Below are positions 22,501-33,892 of a stretch of DNA of 64,000 nt, piece after piece. Each line of letters begins with the position of its first letter. The first letter of the stretch is position 1. This DNA is from Sisyra terminalis (lineage: Eukaryota; Arthropoda; Insecta; Neuroptera; Sisyridae): positions 24,756,001-24,820,000 of the forward strand of contig OY292276.1 of the NCBI GenBank assembly GCA_958496175.1, in the 5' to 3' direction. Under the pieces are notes generated by a model. That model worked only from the letters and a program-made list of their open reading frames with translations. It was not told the origin of the DNA and did no database searches. Position numbers and translations under genes: made by a program.

Positions 22501-23580
22501 ACATGGAAAGGTAAAACTTGTTGATGCAACGTTCGCTGAATTTTTAATGTCCAAATGGGTATTTTTATCATTTAAATATTTATTTCAAAAAAATGCTTAT
22601 TTTAATGCAAGTAAACATTTTTTTCCGTATGCATTGTAAACATTGCATAAATTTTTAAAATGATATTTTAAAATTAAATAACTGTGAAAACAACAAATAA
22701 GACTACTTAAACTTATGCTTAATGTTGAAAATTCAAAAGCACTAACATTTAAATAATTAAAAAATTCCCCTAAAAGAGGGTAAAATTTTAATTTCAACTT
22801 TACAAGGCAAAGTTGTATTACAGTAGCGACCCGTCTCGGCTGACAGGTAGCATATATTCCTACATTTTTCCTTCTTTTGTATCTTTAGTATTCTATGGTA
22901 CCTATACATAAATATTTGAAGAAATTAAGAAACATAAACAAAAAAAAAATATTCTTTTGTATACATTATTGATAACTTCTGTCGGATTTCATGTAAAAAC
23001 TACCATATTGTGTATAGGTGTTATACGTAACATAAGAAACATACACTTACACTATACACTTGGCCCCGTGGAAAGTATGAGTGACTAAACCAATTTCAGC
23101 GACATTTAAAGTTTGACTTTATGCTTTATTAAAAGCCATTTCAAGCGGTAATTTAATTGGAAATTGGAGTCATTTAAACTAAAAAGACAGTTCTAAGGGT
23201 ATCAACGGTATTCTCGAATATCAAAACAGATTTCTTAGTGCCACATCTAGTTAATATTTTATATTCGATTAAAAAATTTTTTTAATGTACCTATTTTAAG
23301 TCTTGTACCTTTTACAGCTTAGATGGGTTTGAATTTTTAGGTAACATAATAGGTGAACTTTGATACTTTTAATATTAATTTGTGTAACGGAATTTCGGGA
23401 GTCAACAAAGGATTTAAAAATTCAATTGGATAACAGAGTAGTAGATTAATGATGAAGCTGCAAATTTAAGAAAGATCAAATAATTTATTTTGATAACTTT
23501 CTCGTTTAAGAAGATGCTAGTATCTTCCTTAAAGCCATATTCCTTTTCAATAAAGTATAGGTAAAGGTATACAGGTACCC
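22501..23580. other. gene-free AT-rich stretch
   Basis: Nothing recognised. GTGTATAG and CTATACAC near 23010-23065 form a weak inverted pair. Confidence 0.5.
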
Positions 23581-23584
23581 CAAT

Positions 23585-24462
23585 ATAAGGGTTTGCATCA
23601 AAAGCGCTACCGACAACTGCGCTTCCTAATTACAGAGACACAGCTTAAAGTGCTTATGTTGAATACAATCAATGCTTTCTTCATGGCCCAAAATTTTTGG
23701 AGATTTTATCTTTCTCTACTTAAGTTGATTATGCGTAAATTGAGAACAATCATTTCGATCGAGTTCGTTGAAATGAAAAGACAATTAGAGAGAAATAGGA
23801 TCTCCGAATCGACTACGAGGTCAAAAAAAGTTAAACATGAGTCCTTTTTAATACACATCTGTGTTCCCTACAAAAGCGCTCCTGATAATAAACATGAAGT
23901 ATTTTTTAATAATGGTTAGAAAACGTCTATGTCTCTTTTAGCGACATCAATATCTGGCAACTTTGCGTTTTCCACTTCATTTTTAATTAAATTCGCGAAT
24001 AAATATAGCTATAACGAAAATTTAGTAATAAAAGAGAAAATTGTATAATATTACAATTGAATCAACAAAAAAATCGTAAATTAAATAAAAAACACAGTAG
24101 CAAATACAACGCTGCCAGATATTGACATCAATTACAAATATTGTTTTAAAGTCATATTTATTTAAGATTACTTGCTATACTGGCTCACATCTTTTAGTGA
24201 CTATAACATTAGGCCAAGATTGTATATGCAATCGTACATATGTATATTAGGTATCAATAAATATCAAACGGCAAATATTGTGAAGATTATTAACAAGTAC
24301 ACATAAAGGATTTTAATATATATTTTATTATGTATAATCATTACTCATACACAAACACAAGTTCTTAATTGTTTTTTACCTGGAGCGCTTTTATCGGGAA
24401 GCGCAATTGTCGGTAGCGCTTACGTGGGGGCACTTACGTCGGGGAACTTTTGATGGGACATC
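23585..24462. mobile_element. fold-back element with 16-bp subterminal repeats (AGCGC...GTCGG)
   Basis: The right end holds consecutive variants of one unit: GGAGCGCTTTTATCGG (24382), GAAGCGCAATTGTCGG (24398), TAGCGCTTACGTGGGG (24414), then GCACTTACGTCGGGG and GAACTTTTGATGGGA. The left end carries the same units inverted (CAAAAGCGCTACCGACAACT then GCGCTTCC, 23597-23625), so GAAGCGC-TTGTCGGTAGCGCTT occurs at both ends in opposite orientation. A third partial copy lies inside (AAAAGCGCTCCTGATAA, 23872-23888). A 108-codon frame (23593-23919) runs out of the left repeat but has no recognisable domain. I do not recognise the family. Confidence 0.6.
23947..24125. mobile_element. palindromic MITE (TATCTGGCAACxTTGC), copy 1
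   Basis: Starts TCAATATCTGGCAACTTTGC and ends ACGCTGCCAGATATTGA; the inverted repeats continue inward (CGTTTTCCACTTCATTTTTA against AAAAAACACAGTAGCAAAT). A second copy is at 33297-33479 and a right half at 33845-33892. About 180 bp, non-coding. It lies inside the 23585-24462 fold-back element. Target-site duplication unclear because the palindrome may extend into the flank. Confidence 0.7.
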
Positions 24463-24699
24463 GTGTAGGCATGTGTATATATTCATATATTTTTTTCTTT
24501 TCAATGTGGCAAAGATGATACACTGCACTACGATCGTCGTCCAGTAAATAAGTGATGTTGATTTGCCACGGCGAAGGTGCGGCGGCGCTGCGGCCCTCAA
24601 GTTTTGCCATGGACCTCAGCCGTGGTTAGGTTGTAATTTAACGACGTCAGATTATAAACTGACCGATTTTATAATTTTACACTATCGTATAATATCATT

Positions 24700-24790
24700 A
24701 AAGAAATCGTTATAATCGTAATCGTTTATAAATTTCGATATTTTTACCATCGATATTTCACTTTTAAAAATATCGATGTTTTATGAGCAA
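24700..24790. repeat. TATCGAT-rich patch
   Basis: TTCGATATTTTTACCATCGA and AAAAATATCGATG occur close together. Similar ATCGAT clusters occur at 38640-38725 and 39452-39560. Confidence 0.4.
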
Positions 24791-24994
24791 TGCTGCATTC
24801 CTAGTCAATATACAAAACGAATGTTCGAGGAAGATAAAAATAATCAATAGTGAAAGATTTAGAGTTCCTGAAAGTATAAATTCTTGACTTCAAGTTTAGA
24901 GAAAAGTTTGAATTAGTTAATAATAAGTTTGAATTCCAAAATCGATTATAACAACTTAGACGTGATTCTAACTCATATAACGTACCGAAAGGCG

Positions 24995-25345
24995 TTTAAC
25001 TAGGCCAAAATTCCCATCAAATCGCACGTCATCATTAAATGTTTGCCAAGCGAAATGTAAACGCCGACATTTGAAATTTTCCCCGAGATCACCAGTCCAT
25101 TTCTTGCCGGAAGACAAAAGCACGGCTGAGCCGTGCCGTCGTGGTCACATAAATATTATTTTCGCAAATTGAATTCGAAGGATTCAATCTCGTAGAATCG
25201 AATAGACCTTAAATGAACTGTGAAGAACACTGTAATTATTATTTCTGCAATCTCCCGCTTTCATTTGGCAACCCCATCGCCGCTGGCCCCACCGCATTAT
25301 TATTCATGAAAACGTTCTCAGATTGATAGGTAGACACAAATAACG
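24995..25345. promoter_or_regulatory. unique GC-rich island with an 8-bp palindrome
   Basis: Among the most GC-rich unique blocks in the window. It contains the perfect palindrome GCACGGCT-G-AGCCGTGC (25120-25136) and the block CCCATCGCCGCTGGCCCCAC. No repeat copy and no plausible frame. It ends near ATTATTATTCATGAAAAC. Candidate conserved non-coding element; function inferred from composition only. Confidence 0.25.
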
Positions 25346-26030
25346 TTTCATTTTTTCAAGCTACCCCGACCGAGACAATGCCTCAATTCAACCCTTGTTT
25401 AAATTAGTGAATATATTATGATTATTTTTTTCGGAATTTTTTGCACATTTTCCAACGTTGATGTATTGATTTCAACGGAAAACAATCAGTTGAAATTTTC
25501 ATTTGGTTGAAATGTTTGCAAGTGCTTGCAAAAGTAATAATGTTACATTGAGTATATATGGAGAGTTGCAATATTCCTCTATCGTTTACTTCAACTTCTC
25601 AGTATTTAGACCTTCATAAAATATTGACAAATAAGGGGAAATCGATTTCTGGTTATATACTATTGACTAAACTATTAAAATTGACGAAATAAAATTATAA
25701 ATATCTCTCAGCATTTATAACGAAAAATCAAACTAATTTACATACACTAAATTCAGGTTAATTAAATTATTGAAATGCGATAAATTTGATTAAAATATTA
25801 ATTTCAAATGAAATTATTTCAACACATTTATTTCATTGCCGAAAAAAAATAACACTGAGTATGGTAGGATTATGCTAAAAAAACTGTGAAATATAAACGT
25901 GTTTATATTTAAATAATAAATCACATTTGCTTTTTTTTCTATCCCTCATTCTCTCCAATTGTATCATGTGCATTTATTGTAACTAGAATTTCATAAAATT
26001 TGCCAAATTTCCCCCAACACTGAGGGACAG
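25346..26030. other. gene-free AT-rich stretch
   Basis: Nothing recognised. Confidence 0.55.
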
Positions 26031-26420
26031 AAAAAAAAACCCCTGAAGCATTTCATGACCACCTGTTATGGGCGAGCTTTTCTCGGTCTCTTCAAACATT
26101 ATCGCGTTCGTAAAAATCGTTAATGGTCCCGCCAAGGATAGCTATTTAATTATTAGTGATTCGAAATGTCTCTGAATAAACGACACGAAATATTATGAAG
26201 AGGAAATGTGAAAGGAAAACGTGGAACTCCGTTTCGGAAAGGGGTTGCATTACAGTTGCAGATACTGTCCGGTCCCATGGTACTTGTCCCCTTTTATACA
26301 TCCATTCAACCAGATCTTCTTATCCCACATTATCCCGGACAGATACGTGACATCTTTCTCGGAACAAAGAACCCGGGGTGTCTTTCTTCCCGACTCAATT
26401 TACTGATAAGCACATAAACA
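26031..26420. promoter_or_regulatory. unique GC-richer island with overlapping short open frames
   Basis: At 26208-26417 and 26221-26406 two + strand frames are open over the same DNA, which in an AT-rich region usually reflects locally high GC and not coding. CTGTCCGG near 26264 and CCGGACAG near 26334 form an 8-bp inverted pair. Neither translation matches a domain known to me. It could be a conserved non-coding element or, less likely, an exon. Confidence 0.2.
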
Positions 26421-27289
26421 CATGTCGATACATAACTAGTTCTCCCTTCTCGTTTCCCATTTCTCAAAAAAAATTGGCAACATTTTTTTTCGATTTCCAC
26501 GTTAATAAAGCACGAGAAAAATGGGATATAAGGCCCGACTCATATTGTAATTGTATTTTTATTGGAGTTGCAATGAAGAATTTATTCACCTTGTAAAAGC
26601 TACAATTTGTTCACATGCAAGAGCTTTTTTCAAGTACTTGCACCATTGTCGACGATCAACCTTTTATTCTAGTTAATTAACATATTATTTGCAGAATGAT
26701 ACGTTTTTCGAATATTATATTTATATAATGAAATGAATGGTACATGATATTGTTAAATGATAAATAGAACGTCATATTTCATTCGTGTTTTATTTGCACA
26801 TAACACGCTAGCAAATTCAACGATTTTTAAATGACCTCGAAACGAAATAAAAATAAAGTTAAATAATATGAAAAAAAAACGCGACACGGGGGAGCTTTGT
26901 GAAAGCTTTGAGAGTTCATTTTTATTTGAAATTCAGTTATATTGTGATTGAATTAAGGAAATAGAGAATAAATTGCTCGTTTTTTGAAATATTTAAAATC
27001 GAATTTCCAAACACTTTATCAGATTTTTTAAAACGTTCAAAACTAAGCCTTATAATTCAATTTAGGAACAAAGGAATTTCTAAAAGATTCTTATCAAGAA
27101 AATACTGTCAAAAGAAATTTTTAGAGTTCGAAAAAGTAAAATAATAAAAAAAATAAACAACCATGCTACACGAACAATTAAATTTACTGTAATCTACATA
27201 GTTGATTTTGGTATTTGCTTTAAGTTTTCTAAAGGTTCAATGTTGTAAGGCAACAGCATTTTGATGCAAATCTATTGAACGATCATTTC
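26421..27289. other. gene-free AT-rich stretch
   Basis: Nothing recognised. Confidence 0.55.
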
Positions 27290-27480
27290 AACGAAGACAA
27301 TTTAGTTGACTTGCCATAATCGTCTTTTGGACGTTTATTCAAAGGATGCACCTTTCATCGCCTTTCATTCCGTTATCTGCTCTTTGTTGTCGCCTCGGAG
27401 CTCAACCATTATGAAATTTGAATGCTTTAGAAACTAGATCTCGACATGTCGACCATAAGTCGACGAAAAAGTTGATATTA
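27290..27480. promoter_or_regulatory. unique GC-richer island
   Basis: Contains TTTCATCGCCTTTCATTCCG, GTCGCCTCGGAGCTCAACC and two GTCGAC hexamer-like words near 27448-27464. Not repeated elsewhere. Function unknown. Confidence 0.15.
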
Positions 27481-27596
27481 GATTTGTTCAATACAATTCA
27501 ATTTTTTGAGTAGATAAAAAAGAAAAAATCTTTATTAAAGATTTAGTTTTTACGTTGAAATAGTTAATTAAATCTCATTCAAATAATAAATGTAAT

Positions 27597-27690
27597 AAGT
27601 AATGTCCGACCGAAACTTGTTTCTACGACCGAAACCGAGCTTCAGCATCAAAATCAGTTTCGGTCGTAACCGAAACTTCCATGGAAAATC
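27597..27690. repeat. CGAAAC-rich inverted motif cluster, part 1
   Basis: GACCGAAACTTG, CGACCGAAACCGAG, then CAGTTTCGGTCGTAACCGAA. The word CCGAAAC and its complement GTTTCGG alternate within about 80 bp. A related cluster lies at 28425-28520. Reads like the ends of one decayed element. Confidence 0.5.
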
Positions 27691-27907
27691 ATGCTTTCAT
27701 AGAAAAAAAAGTTAATCACAATTAGTCAATCTATACTTTTAAATTATGTAGGTATTTCTTAATCAGTTAGTCTCTAATAATTGAGCTAATATCAATTCTT
27801 ATTGCAAATACATGAATTATCCTTCTTTAAAGATGGATTTAATTTAAAAGAAAAACATCTAAAATTTCTTTACAATTTTATTCTAAAATAAAATATGATA
27901 AAAAAAT

Positions 27908-28072
27908 TATCCTACTGTTGACGAAATGGTCAAAGTAGCCGCTAAAACTGATAGGGGATGGGTTCAAATCTCGTATCGAGCAAATTTTCGATATTTCCCA
28001 ACTTACGGATTTTTATTAACACTAGAGTCACTAAAAACTTTGTCAGTTTCAAGCGACGTTAACAAATAATTT
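27908..28072 (+). mobile_element. tRNA-derived SINE copy
   Basis: Head CCTACTGTTGACGAAATGGT (decayed A box), B-box region GGTTCAAATCTCGTATCGAG, then AAATTTTCGATATTTCC, TTACGGATTTTTATTAACAC, AGAGTCACTAAAAACTTTGT and a GCGACGTTAACAAATAA tail. It matches the other family members block by block. It lies between the two CGAAAC clusters and may have inserted within that element. No duplication seen. Confidence 0.8.
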
Positions 28073-28424
28073 AAATAAATGTGCTGAAATAAAGGATTGT
28101 TTTAAAATAAATGCACCTAAAATTTCCTTTTAATATTAGATTCGAATAAAATCAAATAAAAAAAAGTTACAAAACAAAACAACTCTTTACCTAATATGTA
28201 TCGATACGTAAAACAAAAAAAAATTATTGCATCTCAAAAACAAAATAGTTACTTCATAACTTAAGTCAGTTTTCTTTTGAAGTGAAAAAAATACTAAAAA
28301 GCTTCATGAAGCTACATCAATGTTTTAAATATAATTTTTATGAACTGATATTAAGATCAGTATTCGAAATTAAAAGATCTAATATTATAAGTGGGAAACA
28401 ATAATTTCTCAACATTTTCATCAC

Positions 28425-28520
28425 ACGAATTCAGTTTCGGTTTCGGCTTGGCAGCAGCCGAAACTTGTTTTTTTGCCGAAACTAAGCCGAAACTGAAAGT
28501 TCGATCGGATACTAGTAGTA
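28425..28520. repeat. CGAAAC-rich inverted motif cluster, part 2
   Basis: CAGTTTCGGTTTCGGCTTGG, GCAGCCGAAACTTG, TTGCCGAAACTAAGCCGAAA. A second alternation of GTTTCGG and CCGAAAC, 0.8 kb from the first. A 67-codon frame running through it is an artefact of the repeat. Confidence 0.5.
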
Positions 28521-28959
28521 AGAGGACCAAGTTCGGTAAATACGATGTTTGGAGTTGTCGGCTCCACCAACAAAAGATTCTAGTCTATATTTAAGATAAT
28601 GAAATATTAAAATAAATATTTAGGTTGTTTTGAAGTGCGGTAGGGAATTGTGACAGAAAAGGATAATTCTCTATGCTTATATATTGAGCATTGTAGATAT
28701 TTTTAAATTTTTAAACTCGATAAATATAATTGAAATTTATATGAGACGGAATCTTTATCGGTGTTAAAATCATACTTCATTCTTGATTATTTTTAAGTAA
28801 TTAATAATGTGAACATAGAAAAACGTGACTTTTGAAAAAAATTTTACTTGTAAGTTAAAATTTTTTTCTTGGGAATTCCCAAATGTTGACGATTTTGGTA
28901 TATTTGGTATATCGACGCGGAATATTTCAAAAAATGCGTAACTAATTTATCAAAAAAAG

Positions 28960-29480
28960 TTCATTTCTACGAAAAAAGCTGTCGCAAGTTGATTGCGATC
29001 ACGCACAGCTTTCTCTATTTATACTGTGTTTAAGCAGTTAAAAATTACGCAAATTAACGATTTTTATACTTCGTTAATAAGCTCCAAATCGATTAGAAAT
29101 TTTACGTCCATCAAGTTTGCACTATATTTTTGGAATTTGGAAAAAATAACTATGGAATATTTTGGTGTTTTTTCGTCATTCAAAAGTTCTGGAAAAAAAT
29201 TGCCGCTCGTATATTCTCCAGGAAAACCCTATGTAGTGCTAACTTGCTGCTTAAAGCATTTCGATATATTTTAAGATTTCGATTGTTTTCTTTGGGCCAT
29301 TAATTGGTGTTTAAGAGTTTCGAAAAAAAAAAATCTTTTACTTTTATGTTTCCCCGGAAAAAGCCATTTAAAGAAAAACCTCAATTTGGGTTATTTTCCA
29401 CGTAATGAAATTTTGAAATAATATTCCGAAGCTATTTTTTCCAAATTCCAAAAGTGCAGTGCTAAGTTGATGGACATGGA
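28960..29480. repeat. interspersed repeat F, forward-oriented units
   Basis: GCCGCTCGTATATTCTCCAG, TATGTAGTGCTAACTTGCTG, CCATTAATTGGTGTTTAAGA, TCCCCGGAAAAAGCCATTTA and ATTCCAAAAGTGCAGTGCTA match blocks at 5340-5660 and 7310-8000. At least two consecutive units are present. The 93-codon frame at 28993-29274 lies in this repeat and is not supported as a gene. Confidence 0.55.
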
Positions 29481-29489
29481 AGTTTTATA

Positions 29490-31900
29490 GATACATGTCT
29501 CAAATAGTTGACTATCTACAGTATTAATTGCAATTTTTTCTCATTACTAGTAATTTTCTTCTAACCAACATTAAAAGCAGACTTTTTAAAAAATTGCGCG
29601 AATCTTAATAAATGAGAGTAAAATTTCGTATGAAAATCTATATAAACATTAGGAGGATACAATTGACTTATTGGAACTAATTTTTGCTTCTTACTAAACC
29701 CATAGAAGTGGAAGGATAGAAGAAAAGTAAGATATTATATAACTAATATTATAAAACTGTATCTAACTATATCTTCCTTCAATTTTTGTAACATAATAAG
29801 AACTTTACTTTCAAAAGTGTCAAAAATCCTGAAGAGCATTAGTAGATTAAATCGTTTAGTATTTGAAGAATTACTACTGCTTTCAGTTGTTACTAAAATG
29901 AACACTTATTTTAAATGTTAGTTATGTTTTTCGTGTTCTTTTTTTGTTATTCCTCTGTTTAACCATTACTCTATCAATTGTCATAGTTTTGTTCTGTTCT
30001 GTCATATAACCTTTTTCTGTTCTGACAATTAGTAGTAATTTCATTTAGAGTTTTAATGTTATGAAGTTTTCTTTGCTTATTTTTGACACATTTCTTTTGC
30101 CTGAATTATGCAGTAATCTCCATCGCCCATTTTTATTAAATTTTACATGTTTTTATTCTCCGGTGTAAGTTTTGAAAACTTCTTCTTTTTTTTTTTGATA
30201 ATTTAAGAATTTCACAATTTATCATTTTACTCTTAAAATGAATCTATTTTTATTGTGTAAAATTTCATTCATTGTCACTATAGAATTACAATAGTCTTTA
30301 AAAACTTTTTGAGTGCTATTAGCTACAAATCTGGAAAGAAAAATTTGTAGTTATTTGTGGGGTTCAAACTATAGAATTATTAGCATATAGAAAGGTGGAA
30401 ATTATTAAAACGTCATATAAATGGATTGTATTTTAATTAAATTTATACATTTAACTGAAATTTGAATTTTATTTATATAGGCATATTAATGCAAACTTTC
30501 AAATGTCCTGGAGAGAAAATGGTAGGATTTCAAAGTGGACTAATTTATTTCTATTATGTTTCTGAAAAGAAAATTCAACAAGAAACCTTAAATAAATGTA
30601 TATTTCTTTAAATTTCAAACATTTTATATAAAAAAGTTAATATTGCTTTAATTTTTACTATAAATTATTACTACATTGTTTCAATTTTTCTTATGAGGAT
30701 TGAAAGTTTCAAATTTATAAATTAATAATACAAAGAGATATTAGAAAAGTTTAAAAGAGGACGACAGTGGTAGATTCGGCTTTGCACTTTTTGTTTTAAA
30801 CAATTGGACTAAGAATGTTTTTGGACTACATTCATTAAATTTATTGAACAAAATTTTGATCTTGCTTTATTTCAATATTTTTATTCAGGATTGTGATGTT
30901 AACTTGTTTTCGTACATTTTAGAGACACACAAAAGCTATTCATTAAAAAAATATTTTTATTTGGACAAAATCTGTGAATTATTATCGATTGTCTAGGAAT
31001 TTATTTGAAAACGAATAAAGGAAAATTTATGGCTGAAATAATAAATATTAAATAACAAATAAATGCCACATAAAATCTGTCAATCGAAAGCTTTGCCGGC
31101 TCATTTTATGGGCTTGCAAACACATATTCTATTACCCAATATGTAGATATATTAGTCTAGTTAAACTCTAGAAGGAAGTCGAAACCATAAAGGATAATGA
31201 ACATGCCTTAGCTACGTGTAAACTTTATAGTTTATTGCGGTGTACGCGTCTATCTTTAAAAACTTCTTTATAGAGCTTCTCTATAGCTAAAATAAACGTG
31301 CTTTTTAACTTTGAGTTTTTCACACTAAAATTTATTAGAGCTAAACCAACATAGACAAACGACGAGTCTATAAATCTCAACTATATATATGTTACTACAC
31401 TATATGGTTCATAACGACGAGTACGTTTATTCCGTATAAACGAGATTTCAAATAGTAAAAAAGATCTTTTTCTCTAACAAATTTTATATGTTGTAAAGTT
31501 TTTAGCAAAAATGTTATGCAACAAATAATTTTAATTTAAAAGATAATTTTTTGTAATAACAAGTGATATAATTTCTTATTTGTAGCAATATTATGATATA
31601 ACATTGTTGCTTTACGAGTGAACGTAATCAAGCGTGATATTTACATCGTATACGCTTAAGTGCAGCTTTATCCGTTCAAAATGTGTACTTGAGTTTAGAG
31701 CTTTCGCGTTATTGGTTCTTCGACTTATGAAAGTTAGTTTGGGAAGATTTAAACTTGATAGATAAAAACAATATTGGTGATTTTAATTCTTTCACTAATT
31801 GCTGTATAAAAAGTAGGAGAGTTTTTTTGTGTAACAAAAACCAATAAATAACTAAAAAAAAGAGTATCTATTAGGTTACAATATTTTTTTTTGTCTATTT
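29490..31900. other. gene-free AT-rich stretch
   Basis: Nothing recognised on either strand. Confidence 0.55.
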
Positions 31901-31924
31901 AGATCTTAAGTGGCTGTTAAAATT

Positions 31925-32028
31925 CCTAAACTGAGAAATATTTGTAAATTTGCTTATCACGAGATTTGTATCGAATATCTGCAGTTTTGGAGTTGGCCAC
32001 CTTGCCTACTCGTTCACCAGTACGGGTA
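31925..32028 (-). mobile_element. old tRNA-derived SINE copy, fragment
   Basis: In the minus-strand sense the right part carries the head: GCAGTTTTGGAGTTGGCCAC, CTTGCCTACTCGTTCACCAG. Inward are ATCACGAGATTTGTATCGAA and AACTGAGAAATATTTGT. All correspond in order to the SINE at 53781-53957 and 50577-50727. Strongly diverged; ends unclear. Confidence 0.5.
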
Positions 32029-32049
32029 AATAAATTTTATATCAGCATC

Positions 32050-33090
32050 GTCCAATAATTTAAAAAAAAATCGGATGTGAAACTTGAAATCAATATAGAC
32101 AATACATAAAGTGCTAGGTTTGTTAATATGAAACCGTTTTTTCCAAAAAAAAAAAAATTTTTAAAATAATTCTCTCTATGAACTATAAATTGTTGTCATA
32201 TTTTTAATAATGTGTGGATACCAATAAAAACTATTCATCTTTTGAGAAAAACCCGTCATCGAGTCCTTATTGTAGATTATTGTAAGATGTGAAGTCTAAA
32301 TAAGTAATAATCGAAATGAGCCAAGTATGGGGAGTAATCAGTATGTCAAAGTACGAATATTTCTAAACTGAATGTCTTAATCATATACCTTATCCATTTT
32401 ATTGTGTTGCCATGGGAATTATCATACAGCAAGAACACTTTGTTTTGTCTATTTTGGTATTTTGGCCGTTTTTCCCGTTAAAATACGGTTCAAATCTACT
32501 AACGTAAGCTGTCGTTGCGTTTGATTACCATTCTCATCCTACAGTTCTTTACAATTTGGTGTTTTCAAACTTTTTCGGTGATCTCCCATGTTCTTCATGT
32601 TCCATGTCAATATCGCCATTTGTAATTATTTTAAACCCCTTAAAACACTAAGATTTCCTAAGAGGATGCTCAACATTAGTTTCAAAAATCGTATGATGCG
32701 ATTCTGCAACAGTTTTAGTTTAAATGGTTATAGAAAATCAATTCTGTCTACGAATCGTATTTTTTAGGAACAAAATTCGATATGCTCAATGCTATGAAAA
32801 ATGGTGCAGTCGTAGAAAATTCACACTTTTGCCAATTGAAAATATTTATTAAAATTGAAGCAACAAAATTGCCTCAATAATATGGTTTGGTAACCCTCTT
32901 TTGACTTCTACCATCACTTATTGAATAATACCAGTTTTATTTTCATATAACTAAGTGTATGTGTTTGATCAAATTCTCAAGAAAATGATTTTCAATGAAA
33001 GTATTTAAAAATTTCAAGCTGAAAACCTTTAATAAAAATTTTAATATTTTTTTCTATTTAAAAAAAACATACAAATGTAGATATATAACA
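32050..33090. other. gene-free AT-rich stretch
   Basis: Nothing recognised. Confidence 0.5.
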
Positions 33091-33095
33091 AAAAT

Positions 33096-33136
33096 GGAAC
33101 TACTGGTCTAAAGTATACCAATAGACCAGTAGTACC
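33096..33136. repeat. strong hairpin at a hAT-like left end
   Basis: GGAACTACTGGTCTA (33096-33110) and TAGACCAGTAGTACC (33122-33136) are inverted with 14 of 15 positions paired and an 11-nt loop. The right arm contains CAGTAGTACC, which could be a hAT terminus. Confidence 0.7.
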
Positions 33137-33812
33137 TAACCCTATGCCCGCGAGCACCATGGCGCCTGTCGACCGTTTAATGTGTATCCACTGCTATATG
33201 ACCACATTAAAAATTATTTAAGTTTACAATGTTATGAAAAAAATAATATTTATTAATTAAAAAGAGAAATATGGCCTCAATTCCGTTTTAGGTCGGTCAA
33301 TATCTGGCAACGTTGCATTTTTTACTTTGTTTTTTATTCTATTCGCGATTTTTTTGTTAATTAATTCAATTCAAATACGGTATAATTTTTTCTTTTGTGG
33401 GCAAATTTTCATTATGGGCCGATTTATTCGTGAATTAAATTAAAAACGAAGTAGAAAATGCAACATTGCCAGATAGTGACTAGCTTAAAAAGGACTTAAG
33501 CTGAAATAAGAAGAAAGAGAAAATAATTACACTGTTATAACTTTCCCAGTGAAAATAACGTCTTCTAGGCATAGTTTGGTTTGTCTCCATCTGTGTAATA
33601 ACGCCCTTTAGTAATATGTTCTTCGAATTTAACCCATTACTGGAGTTTTAATATTTTTCGTAGTTGTATTTTTGAAACTAAATATTTTTTGTGCATTACA
33701 TATATATATTATTTCACTATATCCAACTGTAAATATACCTTAGAAAGATAAATGATGCTTGACCGCCATTCTAGAATATGCTCTTAGCAGCAAAAAGGCT
33801 GGGGACCACTAC
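33127..33812. mobile_element. possible hAT remnant enclosing another MITE
   Basis: The left sequence CAGTAGTACCTAACCC with CCCGCGAGCACCATGGCG is hAT-like in style. The right sequence CTGGGGACCACTACTG is the matching kind of right terminus (inverted: CAGTAGTGGTCCCCAG). The 8-bp flanks (CAATAGAC and TAGCGTTT) do not match, so the two ends may belong to different elements. It encloses the MITE at 33297-33479. Confidence 0.3.
33297..33479. mobile_element. palindromic MITE (TATCTGGCAACxTTGC), copy 2
   Basis: TCAATATCTGGCAACGTTGC at the left and GCAACATTGCCAGATAGTGA at the right, with inverted homology continuing inward (ATTTTTTACTTTGTTTTTTA against TAAAAACGAAGTAGAAAAT). Same family and nearly the same length as 23947-24125. 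Confidence 0.75.
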
Positions 33813-33844
33813 TGTAGCGTTTTAAACTCAATTCTTGAAAAAAT

Positions 33845-33892
33845 CGAATTAAATTAAAAACAAAAAAGGAGAATATGAAACGTTGCCAAATT
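33845..33892. mobile_element. palindromic MITE, right-half fragment
   Basis: GAATTAAATTAAAAACAAAA followed by CGTTGCCAAATTGT resembles the right half of the MITE at 33297-33479. The left half is absent. Confidence 0.5.

Noticed and set aside
23593..23919. 108-codon + strand open frame
   Set aside because: Begins in the inverted repeat of a fold-back element and shows no transposase motif; kept only as part of that element.
26208..26417. Possible exon with two overlapping open frames
   Set aside because: Two frames open together suggests local GC effect; no domain and no clear splice-site pair.
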